Positions 45,750 through 58,900 of a DNA stretch of 64,000 nucleotides are shown piece after piece. The notes below the pieces were generated by a model. It saw only the letters and a list, made by a program, of their open reading frames with translations, ran no database searches and was not told the DNA's origin. Every line of letters starts with the position of its first letter. The first letter of the stretch is position 1. The DNA lies in the NCBI RefSeq assembly GCF_963675165.1, contig NC_087381.1:7286419-7350418 (forward strand). Reading direction: 5' to 3'. The position numbers were made by a program, and so were the translations under genes. The DNA comes from Halichondria panicea. Lineage: Eukaryota; Porifera; Demospongiae; Suberitida; Halichondriidae.

Positions 45750-46383
45750 TCTGGTTGGATTTTTTCCCCCCTGCTGTATACACTAAATCTATCTACTGTG
45801 AAAGCAGCTCTATCCATATAGTTACCAGGATTTTGTCATGTGCAGGAAGTTATAAAGCCTCCAGTAGCTAGACCTACTATGTTAGTCACTTTATATAATT
45901 ATGGGATAAGAATAATATTATGGTTTATCAGAGGACCAAAATAACATTATGCTTTCTTGCAAAATTATTTGTGTTGGCTAATGGGTTGTTTTAGCATTGC
46001 CCTGTATCAACACATCATGCTCTGGTGGAGCCTGCATGTAGGTATAACCAAACAGTGCATGTTTACGTATAGACAATACTAAATAAACGTTTGATCTACG
46101 TCAATATTTTGCTGTCTACTCACTGCGTGTACCGTAAAGCATCATGAAATGCAAATTATGGACTAACAGATCTTGACAAACAATATATATAGCTTTGTAT
46201 AATTATTTAACAGAATAGCTAACCATACACACTCACATGATCATGGAACAATTATAATAATGATTCAAACGTTCATCAGAATAATTATAGCATTACTCAC
46301 ATTCACTCACGTACAAACTAAATTTTAATTTTGTAGTTTTTTCGACTAAAATCTATACACACAATTATTGCATAAAAGTTGTG
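45750..46383. other. Intergenic, no gene seen
   Basis: Upstream of the ATG at 45749. It resembles the upstream regions at 8839-9300 and 10526-10990 ('ggttgttttagc', 'ctggtggagcc', 'cattactcac attcactcac gtacaaact'), so all three share promoter-proximal DNA. No RNA gene recognised. Confidence 0.55.
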
Positions 46384-47453
46384 TTAGGCTGGGGTAGTGA
46401 CAACACCAGAACATCTTGACTCCTCGAAATGGCTGTAACTGAAGTCAGTGGCATACGGTGTGTCCACTCTGTAGTCAGTGTACTCCCCGAATATCACCGG
46501 ACTGTTGACAGTATCGTCGAGGATCTCGTACAGAGGAGCGGCCTGGTTTTGTCCAGCATAGAGACAGTACTCCATCTTGTACTTCCAGGTTAGGGGCCAG
46601 AGCCAGCCGACGAAAGATCGCTGTGGCTCGTTGGGATGGTTGGTTGTTATGACATAGTAGCCGTCGCTGTTGACTCCATCCTGCACAGGTCCAGTGTAGG
46701 GCTGTACTTGGATAGGGACGTTCCAGAATTGACCTGCACAATGAAAATAATCATTATTGTACTATCTGAGTAGCTGAGAAACCACAGCAACACTTTACAC
46801 ATCGTAAATCACACACATGCATAGATTACCATATTTTTATACCCCTATAATTATACCTATATAACTATACATAGATACTATAATTTCACACTCACCCAGC
46901 AATCCGTGCGACCGTTCCGCCAGGTCCAGTCCTCTAGCGATCACAAACCGGATATTATTAGCGTGGAAGATGATCTCATTCTCGTCAGTGCTTGCTCTAC
47001 TCCAGAAGGTTGTGTTTAGACATGACACCCACATCACAAGATCGATATCGGCACAGTTGGGAACAACGATCCTCACACGATTGCGGAACCTTCGAACGGT
47101 TATTCCAGCATTCATATAATCTGTAACAGGAACGTCATCAATAGATGCACTACACTGGTCCAGGGAAACTTCAATATTCCTACAAGTTCCATTTGAATCT
47201 GTAGCTCGCACGTATATAGCGTCAACGATGTTGATATCCTCATTTGGTATAACTCTAGCATAGCGAGCGTTCACACTGACACAAGCATCACTGACAAGAT
47301 TGAACAAACCACCATCGTCACCGTGCACCTCGAAGCATAGATTAATAGGGTCGTTCTCTCCAACATTCATGATCAAAGTCTTGTTGGGCACGTTTAGTGG
47401 CACGGAGAATAGAGGGTCTCCAGATACGGTATCGTTGACTGTCATCAAGGTAA
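46384..47453 (-). CDS. Orphan ITIH-C-like terminal exon pair
   Basis: Exon 46896-47453 (558 nt) and exon 46384-46733 (stop) are both open and phase 1, encoding about 300 aa. The first begins VTLMTVNDTVSGDPLFSVPL and contains INLCFEVHGDDGGLFNLVSD and ends SHGLLG; the second begins GQFWNVPIQVQPYTG. The pattern of short beta strands, NLVSD and HGLLGQF/W resembles the C-terminal domain of inter-alpha-trypsin-inhibitor heavy chains. No signal peptide or Calx-beta exon of its own exists: the next exons upstream belong to the gene at 47722-52756, which has its own equivalent pair. It may be an alternative 3' end for that gene or a leftover of tandem duplication. Confidence 0.6.
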
Positions 47454-47721
47454 CTGTAGAAATGCATGAGAAATATATACGTATATATATAGTGTGTGGA
47501 TCATGAGTACTATACAATCGTTTATACACAGTGCATAGATATTAAGAGATGCACAAGCGCCTGCGCAAGTACGATTTAGGAGAAAGCAATATCATTGAAG
47601 CACACACCACACAGCATACGTAATTCAATAATACTATTATAGACTAGCTATAAAAAGTTCTAGTACATAACTACAAGTATTACCATCGGAAAAATGTTAA
47701 ACAGTAAATTGAAAGGTTCAA

Positions 47722-50700
47722 CTACAAACACATATTAGAATCGAATTGATTGTACGCGAAATCGGTTTCGAACTGTCCGGAAACAATATAGTCCGTGTAA
47801 ATTCCCTCGATCACTGGTCCATTAGCAGGACCAGCCGGCACCTCATACACACTACCAGCGTGTCCATCTCCGGCATACAGACAATACATTCGTCTTTCGT
47901 ATTCCCAGGTAGGGAATCGCAACCAAGCAATAAATTGCCTAGGGGGATCGCCTGGGGAATTGATAATTACGCTGAAGGTGGCAACGTCATCTTCGACTTG
48001 AGGCTCCGTGAAAGGTCCGTTATAAGGCACCACTTGGATAGGGATATTCCAGAATTGGCCTGTGGAAATGAGTAAAAATATAATTTAATCAGTGATCACA
48101 ATCTACGTATGATTATACAATAACTCACCGAGAATACCATGTGATTCTTCACGGAGATTCAGTCCGCGGGAAACCACAAAACGAATTGCTTCTCCTTGGA
48201 AAGTGAATTCGGTTCCATCAGCGTTAGTACGATCGGTGCTCCAGAAAGTTTGCGTCTGACACATGACCCACATGACCAATCCTCTAGCAGAGCCACAGTT
48301 TGGAACAGCTATACGCACTCTGGAAGGATACTTTCTCACCATAATATCATTCATCGAATACATATCATTAATCACCACACCGTCCACTGTAGCCGTACAC
48401 TGATCCAGCAGCACTTCGATATTGTGACAAGACCCGTCGCTAGCAACTGCTCGTACTGAAATATCATCAACAATGTTTATATCTTCCCCAGCGGCAATTT
48501 TTTGGTAGTGAGCATTGACACTGACGCAATCGTCACTCACAAGGTTAAAGTACGAGTCTGAACTGCCATGAACTTCGAAACAGAGATGAATAAGATCGTC
48601 TTCCCCCAGCGGCATTATAGCTGACTTGTTTTGAACATAGAGGGGAACGGTCATGAGGGGGTCTCCAATCACAGTGTCGTTGACTCGAACGACGTTGATA
48701 ACTGCGTGTGTGTGTGTGCGTGTGCGCGCGTGCGCGTCTATGTGCATGTACAAGGTATGTAAATGTGCATTTGGTACTGTGCTAGGGAAATAATGTACTG
48801 TACTCGTATAATTATAATAGCTAGTATACACAACATTTGTCCTTCGTCCTCCCTGGCAGAGTATGGTGGGTTAATGAAACTAACAGTCACATCTGTACAT
48901 GTATGGGTCAGCAATTATAAAACTAAGGTTAAGGAATCACCACCATAATTTACCGGTATTGTCCAAAATTGTGATGTTACTGCCAGCTGGATCGAGTACA
49001 AGGTTGTCAGGTAAATTAGAGCCTTCAAGCTCAATAAATCGTAGAGAAAACTGCTCTTCAAGTTCGTAACGATTGTCCTCTGTTATCTCAACCATGAAGT
49101 AACTCCGACGACTAGTATCACTAAAGAACAAAAAAAAGGCACCACGGGCTCCAGTCACTTCCGTATAGTCACTTCCATCTGTGAATCAAACAGAATGCAA
49201 TAGACATGCAGTGTTGAACAGCATCTCTACACACTATACCTGCTGTGCCTTGTACAGTTTCAACCCCAATACTAACGGTTAATGTTCCTAATGGAGTGTC
49301 CTCTGGAGGTTCAAACATTACCACGCACACTTGAAACATTCCAATCCCTTCATTAACTATGTACGAGGTGTTCTCAAAGCCAATGCGGAATCCTGAAAGG
49401 TAAGCATTAATTATAATTATAATACTGTAGTTATAACTCACGGTCATCATCTTCAATAATGATGAAGAATTCAGGATATTGGGGCAGGGTCTCAAACCCT
49501 GGGAACATTCTATCAATTTCAGTGGGTAGACTTAGTCTGAGTTGAGCAGCTTCTGTTAACTCAGGCAGTTCGTCCGCAAATATATTAAAAACTACAAACA
49601 CGTCATCCTCCACTGGTCCTATTGATAGCAAAGTTGACGGTAGCAAGAAGAAATCGTTGTCCACATTGCCAACTGAGGGAAGGGCATTTCCAAATCCTTC
49701 TGGAGCAGTTTGGAACAAATTAACCACAATGTTGATGGTTTGTTCAGTGACATTGCCTGCTCCTTTGATAATTTGAATTCGGTGATCGGTTTCTACCTCC
49801 GGATATGTTGTATTTGGTAGGGCAAATCCAATAAAGATATCTGTGTGCAAGTTTTTATTCGTTTATATATGTTATGCTTTTTAACTCACCATCGTTGTCT
49901 ATAATGTCGATGCGAATTACATCGCCGCCATTGCTTTCAATTGAAGCTAATGGTGGCACATTATCGGGATCTTGAAAAGTTAAATTAACCACAAAATACT
50001 CCAAGGCTTCGTCAATCAGATCATCATATATCAGTACATCTCCAGCCAAAAGAATCGGCCCACCAGCCGTAAAATTCAGTGTGATGGGTGTAGTAAAGAA
50101 ATCTATCCTACCTGGAACTATAGTCAGAGTGAATGATTGAATTAAGATAAGTAATAAACGTTCAGCTTACTAGTGTTTGCTAGTGCAAATGGTCTGGTAG
50201 TTGGTAGAGGCCTAAAATCGTCAGTAGCGATCATGGGTGTCAGAACTAGTGAGATATCGGAGGCCAGTTCTACCTCATTGGACACTGTCACCTCAATGGG
50301 GATGTATCTAGTACCCTCATCCACAACTCTGTCGCTTTCTCTTAGCCGAAAAACGAGGGCTAATAAAAAATTAGTCAGAATTGCGTAATTTGTATAATTT
50401 TTTTACCAGTGCTATCCTGTATAATGAACTCCTGCCTACTCCGAAAGAAAACATTTGGCAAAGATGAATCAAAAAGTGCTCGGTTAACATTGGCCACATT
50501 AAGCAGTGCCAACTCCAACACAAAAGTCTCATCTGGTTCTAATGCCACTCTGTCTGCTTGGAAGGTGATAGAGGTAGTTCCGCCAGGGTTGAGAGGTAGA
50601 GAAACAACACTCTGACCTATACCAAACTCCCCTTCTAAAGCTGTTAGTGTGGAAGTAAGCAACATAAAATCCATTATCTATTTCTATTACTATAACAATA

Positions 50701-52756
50701 CCTGTTCCTTCCCCATTGTAGTCAATTGTCACCCTAAGCTGTGCATTAGATGGACCCTTGAAGTATCCAAATGGAAAGTCATAAGGAAATTGGGCCTCTG
50801 CTCTAGTGAAGTTGTCCGAGCCAAAGCCGTACACTGCAAATACAGTGACACAATATTAAGTACACGGCAACTACTGAACCAAACAGTCTGGCTAGTTAGA
50901 TAATAGTTAAAAATACGTCAATCTAGCTAAATAGTAATGTTCGTAAATGTAAAGCAAAAACTGCTTTCTATATCAGTGCACAAAGCACTGCGGGTGATGC
51001 CTCGGTGGATGTCAAAGCTACATAACATAAACCTGCTTTTAGCTGTTGCTAATACACACAGCACTGATGATGACATTTTTTTGGCATTAATTTTGCTGTA
51101 TGTAAGCTTATCTGTAATGGGCAGGGAAACTCGAAGAGTGACCATGACCGATGCTAAAAATGACACCAAAAAGTAAAGCCAAAAATAATTATGGCTGCTG
51201 CATCAGTAGAGTCTTGCAGCTCTTTTCTCACTCTTGCAGCTACCAATAGCTAGTATTCCAGTACAGAGCTAAGTACTAAGTATAGAGTAGCAACTAGGGG
51301 TTGGTTGATTATGCTAGCATAATTTTGAGCAAAATACGTACATTTTTTGGTAAGAATTATGCTGGCATACTACTAGGCACCCCTTTACAAAAATAATTAA
51401 TAGGCAGGTTTTACAGGTCAGTATGAGTTAAATAGTATCAACAGTACTGGTGCATGTTTAATTATCTCCTATATCATAGTGTAGATAGCTAGAGTCATGT
51501 GGCAATTATAGTTTGATGTTACTTGTGCAATGACATGGGGTCTATGTTGTGCTTTGGAGGGAAAATGTGGGAATAATAGAATAGGCTGTTTACTTGAGCA
51601 TAAAATACTAGCATAATAGGTAATTATCTCGAACATAATCTACCAACCCCCATTGTAGTATAGCAACACTCCATGGACAATCTTTTTCATGCACAAAGGC
51701 TGCAATGGCATTCCAAGTAAGCAAAACTAGGCATAACTCGAGAACGAAGCATAATTTTGCAAATCCACGAATTAATCTAAGAAAACATGACTAGAAGCCT
51801 ATACAAACTCTTATTTGAACTTCATTGTGATCCTTGAGTAGCTGTAACAGTATACACAGACACACAGACACACACACAAATACACTACCGTATATACCTT
51901 GCTTGCGCACTGAGGCATAATTATACAAAATTAAGGTACTATATAGTACAGATATCATGATGAACATTTTTGCGTTGCATGCAGGCATAATTACGGGAAA
52001 AAAAAGAGTAGGAAATGATTGACCGTAATTGTTGCGAAAAAGGATGCCAAAAACTCCTAAAATATTAATGGCAGCCTTGCAGCTCTCTTCTCACTTTTCC
52101 AGCTAGCAATAGCTATAGCGTTCTTGCAGAGCTACTAATGGAGAAGTTTTGCTATACACTCTTCTAAAAACCAATGGCATTCCAAGTAAGTAAAACTAGA
52201 CATGTATAACTCAAAGCTGCAAATCCACGAAAATGTGACTAGAAACCTATATAAATTCTTCATTGATCCTTGAGCAGCTGTAGCAGTCTACACAGACACA
52301 CACACTCACACTACCGTATACCTCGTGCACCGAGGCATAAATATACGCTTACCTATGCACTGGAAGCATTGACCACCCTGATTGTAATACAGTCCTGCAT
52401 TATTATTGACACAACAGTCCTCAGCATTGGAAGAAGGTCCCCCCACAACAAGAGTAGTACAGTTATCAGCAAAGCATCCAGTGAATTGAGCTTGAGCTGC
52501 AAGCAACATAGATATGTACATGCACAAGATATACAGGATTAGTTATTATAATTATTGAGCAACTGAGCAGCTTAACTGGTATAACTTGCAGTGTACACAC
52601 ATACATGGGATTAAACAAGCAATTACTTAGTTAGTACACAAGGTTACTCTAATTATTTGCTTTTTTTCTACTTACATTCCTAGCTACAATGCTCTATAGC
52701 ATACCAGCTGATGTGCTGATGAGAAAGATAGCCAGTGACAGTAGCAAACGTTCCAT
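47722..52756 (-). CDS. Aggregation-factor-like secreted Calx-beta protein with ITIH-C-like C-terminus
   Basis: Exons: 52705-52756 (signal peptide MERLLLSLAIFLISTSAG), 52353-52496 (six-Cys), 50702-50833, 50407-50640, 50171-50359, 49890-50117, 49442-49840, 49240-49392, 48954-49178, 48830-48892, 48129-48701 and 47722-48059. Total 2730 nt, 909 aa, all junctions phase 1. Four complete Calx-beta modules are followed by a 21-codon Calx-beta stub (exon 48830-48892, cut short relative to 144-nt paralogues; skipping it also keeps frame). The last two exons carry HLCFEVHGS, FNLVSDDCVSVN, SHGILG and QFWNIPIQVVPYNG, ITIH-C-like. There is no membrane segment, so it is probably secreted. Calx-beta modules usually bind calcium; sponge aggregation factors are extracellular Calx-beta proteins, so calcium-dependent cell adhesion is a reasonable inference. 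Confidence 0.82.
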
Positions 52757-53293
52757 CTTGGTCTCAACTCTTGTGATACCTGCTCAGAGCAGATAATGAC
52801 TGACAGGAGGAATGGAAATGACTAAAATGCATGACAGCCTACATGCAGTTCACCACAGGAAATGAAGCCACAATGATGCATTCACTGCATAATAATATTA
52901 TATGTGTTGTGGTAATTAAGTTAACCACCTCAGGCACATTGTGTGTCAGACAGCAATATATCTAAGTACAACCAACACTGGATCTATAACCTGTTAAAAT
53001 TATTATTTATACAGATCGAGCTACAAACGAAACAGTATTGGAATTGGAATGCAACACAGTCCATTTTATTACTGTTAATTGTTGCTACTGTGTTGTGTTT
53101 TACTATAAAACTGATGACTAAGTAAAGCAAACAAGTATTTTGAAACGACTGCTGAATTATTACTTACAGTGAAAATGCTTCAAAGGAGGTCAAAGTTACT
53201 CGAAGCATCTGTCCCGCACAATAGCATTCTCCTATGGGCTACCAAATCAATCATCATTGAATATCAATCAGTGCAAGAATGTTGCACAATAAA
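52757..53293. other. Intergenic, no gene seen
   Basis: Promoter-side DNA of the gene above; the first ~170 bp are highly similar to 20966-21140 upstream of the related gene. Confidence 0.5.
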
Positions 53294-53885
53294 GCATTAT
53301 CTTAGAGCAAACCAACAGGCAGATGGCCTATAGTACTCAATGTAGTGACCTTGGGTAGCTTTCAATTCCTGTGGCCAGTGGTAAACAACTCGTCATTGTG
53401 TATATAATGTGGGTAATGATATTATAGATAATGCATGACAACTATATACAAAGCCAAATAACCACAATAAGAATTCCCTAAACAGTGCAGCGTGGAAAAT
53501 GATTTCACTGATGAGTGCTTGCATGCTCTGCTCCAGAAGGTTGTGTTCAGGCATGACACCCACATCACAAGCTCAATATCGGCACAGTTGGGAACAACGA
53601 TCCTCACACGATTACGGAACCTTCGAACGGCTATTTTCCAGTACTGGTCCAGGGAAACTTCAATATTCCTACAAACTCAATCATGATTTGCATAGCTCAC
53701 GAATGCATCGATCTGTCTGCCTCTCCCTCCCAATTGAATTCGTTCACATTCATTCCCAGGAACAGCATGTCCTTGTGACACCCCCAACATCAGCTTCGTC
53801 CCCTCGCCCCCTCACCCAGGCCAGTGAAGGAGGCTACCCAATAATTAGCCCTCGTTGCATGTGTAGGTGGCAACAGTCCCTTTTA
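53294..53885 (-). pseudogene. ITIH-C-like exon fragment (copy 2 of 3)
   Basis: Positions about 53480-53650 match the ITIH-C-like exon (VVPNCADIELVMWVSCLN) with small insertions that break the frame. Its 3' neighbour, from 53886, is the non-coding lead into the tail exon at 54186-54453, as in copy 3. Confidence 0.75.
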
Positions 53886-54185
53886 AATATAATTATGTTT
53901 TCCTCGTCGGAGTCATAATTATGTGATAATAACTAAGTGCTTAATCATGCAGCTGAGTGTTTGTTGGCTATACGAGAGCGTTTTTAGTGTGACATTTTCA
54001 AACAATTGCAAAATGCGATCACCCTTCGAAAATTAATAACCGCTTAAGTGAAAACAAAATAATAAGGGCCAGGTAATATTGCTTGCCTGGCAAACTGTAC
54101 AAGCTTTAATAAAATAATTATGTTCATGGAAGAGTACATTAGTTCACAACTATAGTATCCTGTGCATATATACATTGTTCAGTAA

Positions 54186-55130
54186 CTATAAACGTGCATG
54201 GGGACTCAGTGTCACAGGCCCATAAGCCTCACAAGGTGTTAGTTCAAACTGCACCTTTGAAGCATCCTCCCCTGCTGTAGAGGGTTGAGGATTTCCAGGC
54301 TCATAAGCCTCATAGGGTGTTAGTTCAAACTGCACCTCTGAAGCATCATTCCCTGCTGTAGAGGGTTGAGGATTTTCAGTGAGTGTTTCTGAATTCCCTA
54401 CACTTATATAATCATAGTCATGATCAGGAAGCTCATCAGCAACATCAGGCCTCCTGCATGCAAGGTGAGGGGGAGGGACGTGCAGCAATCATTAAGTACA
54501 GTCGAGGCATCAGCAATAAGTACTATAGAGAAACTTATAGCAATGGACTGATAAACTCACATATCTGGTGGACTACTTTCATTGATGCTCGAGGTCTGTG
54601 ATTTATATTTCCGATATCTCAGAACAACCAGCAAAATGACCGCCACTAATAGAGCAAGTAGAAGGGCCAATGATCCAATCACAATGCCAATCACAGCACC
54701 TACACTCAGTAGTGAAGGAGCTGCAATAAATTGTATAAATGGTTTTAAGTCCTGATTGAGCTAAAAACATACACATAGCCATATATACACGTTCCCTATA
54801 TTCACGAATCGTTTTGCTAGAAGGATTATAATTTTATTTCTTGAAATTCATATCTTAGCTTAATTGCAATTAATTTTGTTGCTGATGCACGTACAATATA
54901 TGCATGCCTTGAAGCTGGAACCCTTCATCACAAGTGTACGTAGCAACTGTCCTATGTCGTGCTTCAGACACATTGTAGATGATCATTCCATTAGTGAGTG
55001 ATGGAAGATCGTTACACAAAGCTGTGATCACATTATGTGATTAGAGGCTAATGCAATCAGCATAATTATGTTTTCTCAACTTACGGACACATAGTGGTTC
55101 TTGACCAGTCCACGCCCACACCATTCTACT
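54186..55130 (-). pseudogene. Truncated receptor 3' end: CCP fragments, membrane and tail exons
   Basis: Pieces: CCP fragment 55085-~55130, cut inside the exon at a junction with ITIH-C-like DNA; CCP fragment 54908-55021, lacking its 3' part; intact membrane exon 54561-54720 (APSLLSVGAVIGIVIGSLAL, then a Leu/Val-rich run and RYRKYKSQTSSINESSPP); and intact tail exon 54186-54453 with YDYISV and two copies of the NPQPSTAG...VQFELTP..AY repeat. No 5' exons join it, so it is a duplication fragment, although the two last exons could still be used. Confidence 0.75.
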
Positions 55131-55604
55131 TCACAATAAATAGTGCAGCGTGGAGGATGATCTCATTCTCACTATAGTGCTTGCTCTGCTCCAGAAGGTT
55201 GAGTTCAGGCATGACACCCACATCACAAGATCGATATCGGCACAGTTGGGAACCACGATCCTCACACGATTACGGAACCTTCGAACGGTTATTCCAGCAA
55301 CCATAAAAATTATTATAATCCGTAACAGAAACATCATCACAATAGATGCACTACGCTGCATGGTCCAGGGAAACTTCAATATTCCTACAAACTCCATCGT
55401 GATTAACATTGCATCTGTCTGCCCTCCCAATTGAAATCGTTCACATTCATTCCCAGGAACAGCATGTCCTTGTAACACCACCAACATTAGCCTCATCCCC
55501 TCGTCCCCTCGTCCCCTCCCAAGCCTGTGAAGGAGGCTACCCAAAACATAATTATACATAATAGCCCTCGTTGCATGTGTAGGTGGCAACAGTCACTATT
55601 ATAA
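55131..55604 (-). pseudogene. ITIH-C-like exon fragment (copy 3 of 3)
   Basis: Nearly identical to 22610-23071. The exon piece is at about 55140-55320 (VVPNCADIDLVMWVSCLN, TVRRFRNR). It has been joined to the middle of a CCP exon at ~55131, a chimeric breakpoint. Confidence 0.78.
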
Positions 55605-55952
55605 ATATATATGTTCTCCTCGTCGGAGTCATAATTAATGTAATAATAACTAAGTGCTCAATCATGCAGCTGAGTGTTTGTTGGCTATACGAGAGCGTTT
55701 TTTAGTGTGACATTTTCAATATTGCTATGCAATGACTGTATACCCTTCGAAAATTAATAACCAGTTAAGTGAATACAACCTAATATAAGGGCCGGGGACT
55801 GCTGGCAGTGCAAGCTTTAATAATGGTCATGGAAGAGTACATTAGTTCACAACTATAATATCCTGTGCATATATAGATCAGTAACTATCAACGTGCATGG
55901 GGGGATTCAGTGTCACAGGCCCATAGGCCTCACACTGTGACAGGGTGTTAGT

Positions 55953-58900
55953 TCAAACTGCACTTCTGCATGAAGCATCCTCCCCTGCTGTAGATGGTTG
56001 AGGATTTACAGGCCTAGCATAAGCCTCACAGGGTGTTAGTTCAAATTGCACCTCTGCAGCATCATCCCCTGCTGTAGAGGGTTGAGGAATTTCAGTGGAA
56101 GTTTCTGAATTCCCTACACTTATATAATCATATTCATGGTCAGGAAGCTCATCAGCAACATCAGGCCTCCTGCATGCAAGGTGAGGGGGAGGGACGTGCA
56201 CAGCAATCATTAAGTACAGTCAAGGCATCAGCAATAAGTACTATAGAGAAACTTAGCAATGAACTAATAAACTCACATATCTGGTGGACTACTTTCATTG
56301 ATGCTCGAGGTCTGTGATTTATACTTCCGATACCTCAGAGCAACCAGCAAAATGACGACCACGAATAGAGCAACAATGAGAGTCAATGATCCAATCACAA
56401 TGCTAATCACAGCACCTATACTCAGTAGTGAAGGAGCTGCAATAAATGTATAAGTACTGCTTTGAGCTAAAAACATACACGTAGCCATATACACGTTCCC
56501 TATATTCGAATCGTTTTCCTATAATTTTATATATAGAAGGATTTATTTCTTGAAATTCGTATCTTAGCTTGAGATAACAGCAATTAATTTTGGTGCTGCA
56601 TGCATGGTGTTTCAGACGTACAATGTTCATGCATGCCCAAGTAGTCTGAGCGCAGTGATGCTGTTATAATTATTACAAGCTTGAGGGAGCAATAATCTTC
56701 ACGTATCGCAGCACACCTTCTTGTGCACACTGAAGAGGACTAGCTTCCGCCCACACTCCATCTTCACAGGTCCTTATCTCATCTCCTTGAAGCTGGAACC
56801 CTTCATCACAAGTGTACGTAGCAACTGTTCTATGTCGTGCTTCAGACACATTGTAGATGATCATTCCATTAGTGAGTGATGGAAGATCGTTACACAAAGC
56901 TGTGATCACATTATGTGATTAGAGGCTAATGCAATCAGCATAATTATGTTTTCTCAACTTACGGACACATAGTGGTTCTTGACCAGTCCACGCCCACACC
57001 ATTCTACTTCCTGCCTCTCCAGTGGTACAGTTCCTCTCATTATCCCCATCTAGGAAGAACCCATCCTCACACGTGTACATTGCTATGGTTCCCAGGAAAG
57101 TGGTGCCGATGTGATACAAGATAGATCCATTCCCGAGAGATGGCAGCTCTTCACACTCTAAACCTGCACGAATGCTTTTAGTCCACTATGTTTCTAATTA
57201 CTATAATTATAATTACTAGTTACTCATCACCCAGGCCATTACTGCATGTTTAATCAATGGTTCTATGAGACTATTGAATTCCGTGTACTAATAGTCTATA
57301 ATGCATACATGCCACAGTATAATTTTCATTGTATGCAGTAGAATTTCGTCTAGTACAAAAAATCCACATCAAGACTCTCACTATCAGTGTCGACAATCTT
57401 AACATTGGATGTGTCTGGATTGAGGATAACTGCTGAGTCATCAGTTGTTAGTCTCAGCTCTAGAGTCTCCAAACCTTCCACCACCTGGTCAGTCTCAGTG
57501 ATAAGGTTAGCACACGCTCGAGTAGTACCAGCATTGAACATCAATAGCATAACCGATAGTGGACTGTAGTCACCGGGAGCTGTGGGGGGTGGGGTGTGGG
57601 TGAGGTATATAATGGTAATAAAGATATTATTCTGCACGTTACAGCCTTTACTATAATTATACAAGTATCACTGATAGCATGCAAAACATCCATATGGTCT
57701 CCTACTAATAATACGAAATAATCTTGACATTATCCTACATAGATAACTGATACTAACGTACCGATGGCGCTGCCATCAGCTGTACTAAGGGTTACGATGG
57801 CGTCACGCTCCAGTGTTCCAGATACCAGTACAGCGCACACTTCCTGCACACCGCCCTCTGTGACACTGTAGTCTCCCTCCAGGCCGATAGTGACGACTAT
57901 ATGTGTGGGGTGTGGGTGTGTGTGCATGTGGGGGTATACAAGTTAAAGGAGCAATGTAACGAGTTACACTTTAAGTAGGGTAAAGTCTGGAAGCCATAAA
58001 AACAAATATAAATCACTCGCATGCAATCATTGGATAATTCCTATCTCAAGTTATGAGCAATCAATTTCAGACGTTACTATACTCACTATCATTTCTCTCA
58101 GGATCTTCAACGATAGTAATCTCAGCACGGCCTGGGGCAATGTTAACAGCTGGGTCAAAACTGACCAAATTGGCAAAAAACATCTCTGGATTCTCAAAAA
58201 TATCATCATTATCAATATTGATAACAACGGTATGCATCGTGGCAAGGCCGTCAAACTGCAGTGTGACTGTTCCAGGATTGATAAAATCGGCCGGTGTTGT
58301 TGAAGTAGCGGAAGCCTCTTCAGTGATTACTAGAGCTTCAACCGGTCGAGCAAGTTGACTGGAGATGATCCTAACGTTGAGTGTCACTGTTCCATCATCT
58401 TCCTCAACAAGGTAAGACACAGGATCAAAGCCAATCGTCACAACTGCACAAGTGTGTATAATTATAGGCATGGAGAAATGTCAACAAATAGCATGCTCAA
58501 AAGTTTAATTTAAACATGATTGGCCCTCATAAAAGGTATAAAATGAATTTCTTCCCAGTAGGTCAGTATAATAATATTGATTGTCCTCTTATTAGAAATT
58601 GTCATTATTGATTCTTAAAAGACAAGGCTCAGTTTGCATGCATTACCATTAATTTTTATGATGACTACTGCAGTCCTTGCTAACTGAATGTAATGCCTTA
58701 CATAGCCATTTAATGTCTAGACTCAATTCAATTAGTGAATGAGGTAACCACCTAGGTGGGCTTAATTTCGAGGACAAAACAAAAATCAAGACCATCTTAC
58801 CTGTGTTATAGTTAGAACATGGGCATGAGGTATCTATGTGTTATAGTGTCCCAAATCCCGAGGGATGAGGGACACTATAACCGAATGCATATGCATGTTC

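Noticed and set aside
46384-48701. A single protein with two successive ITIH-C-like domains
   Set aside because: The first domain ends in a stop codon at 47722, so read-through is not possible without alternative splicing.
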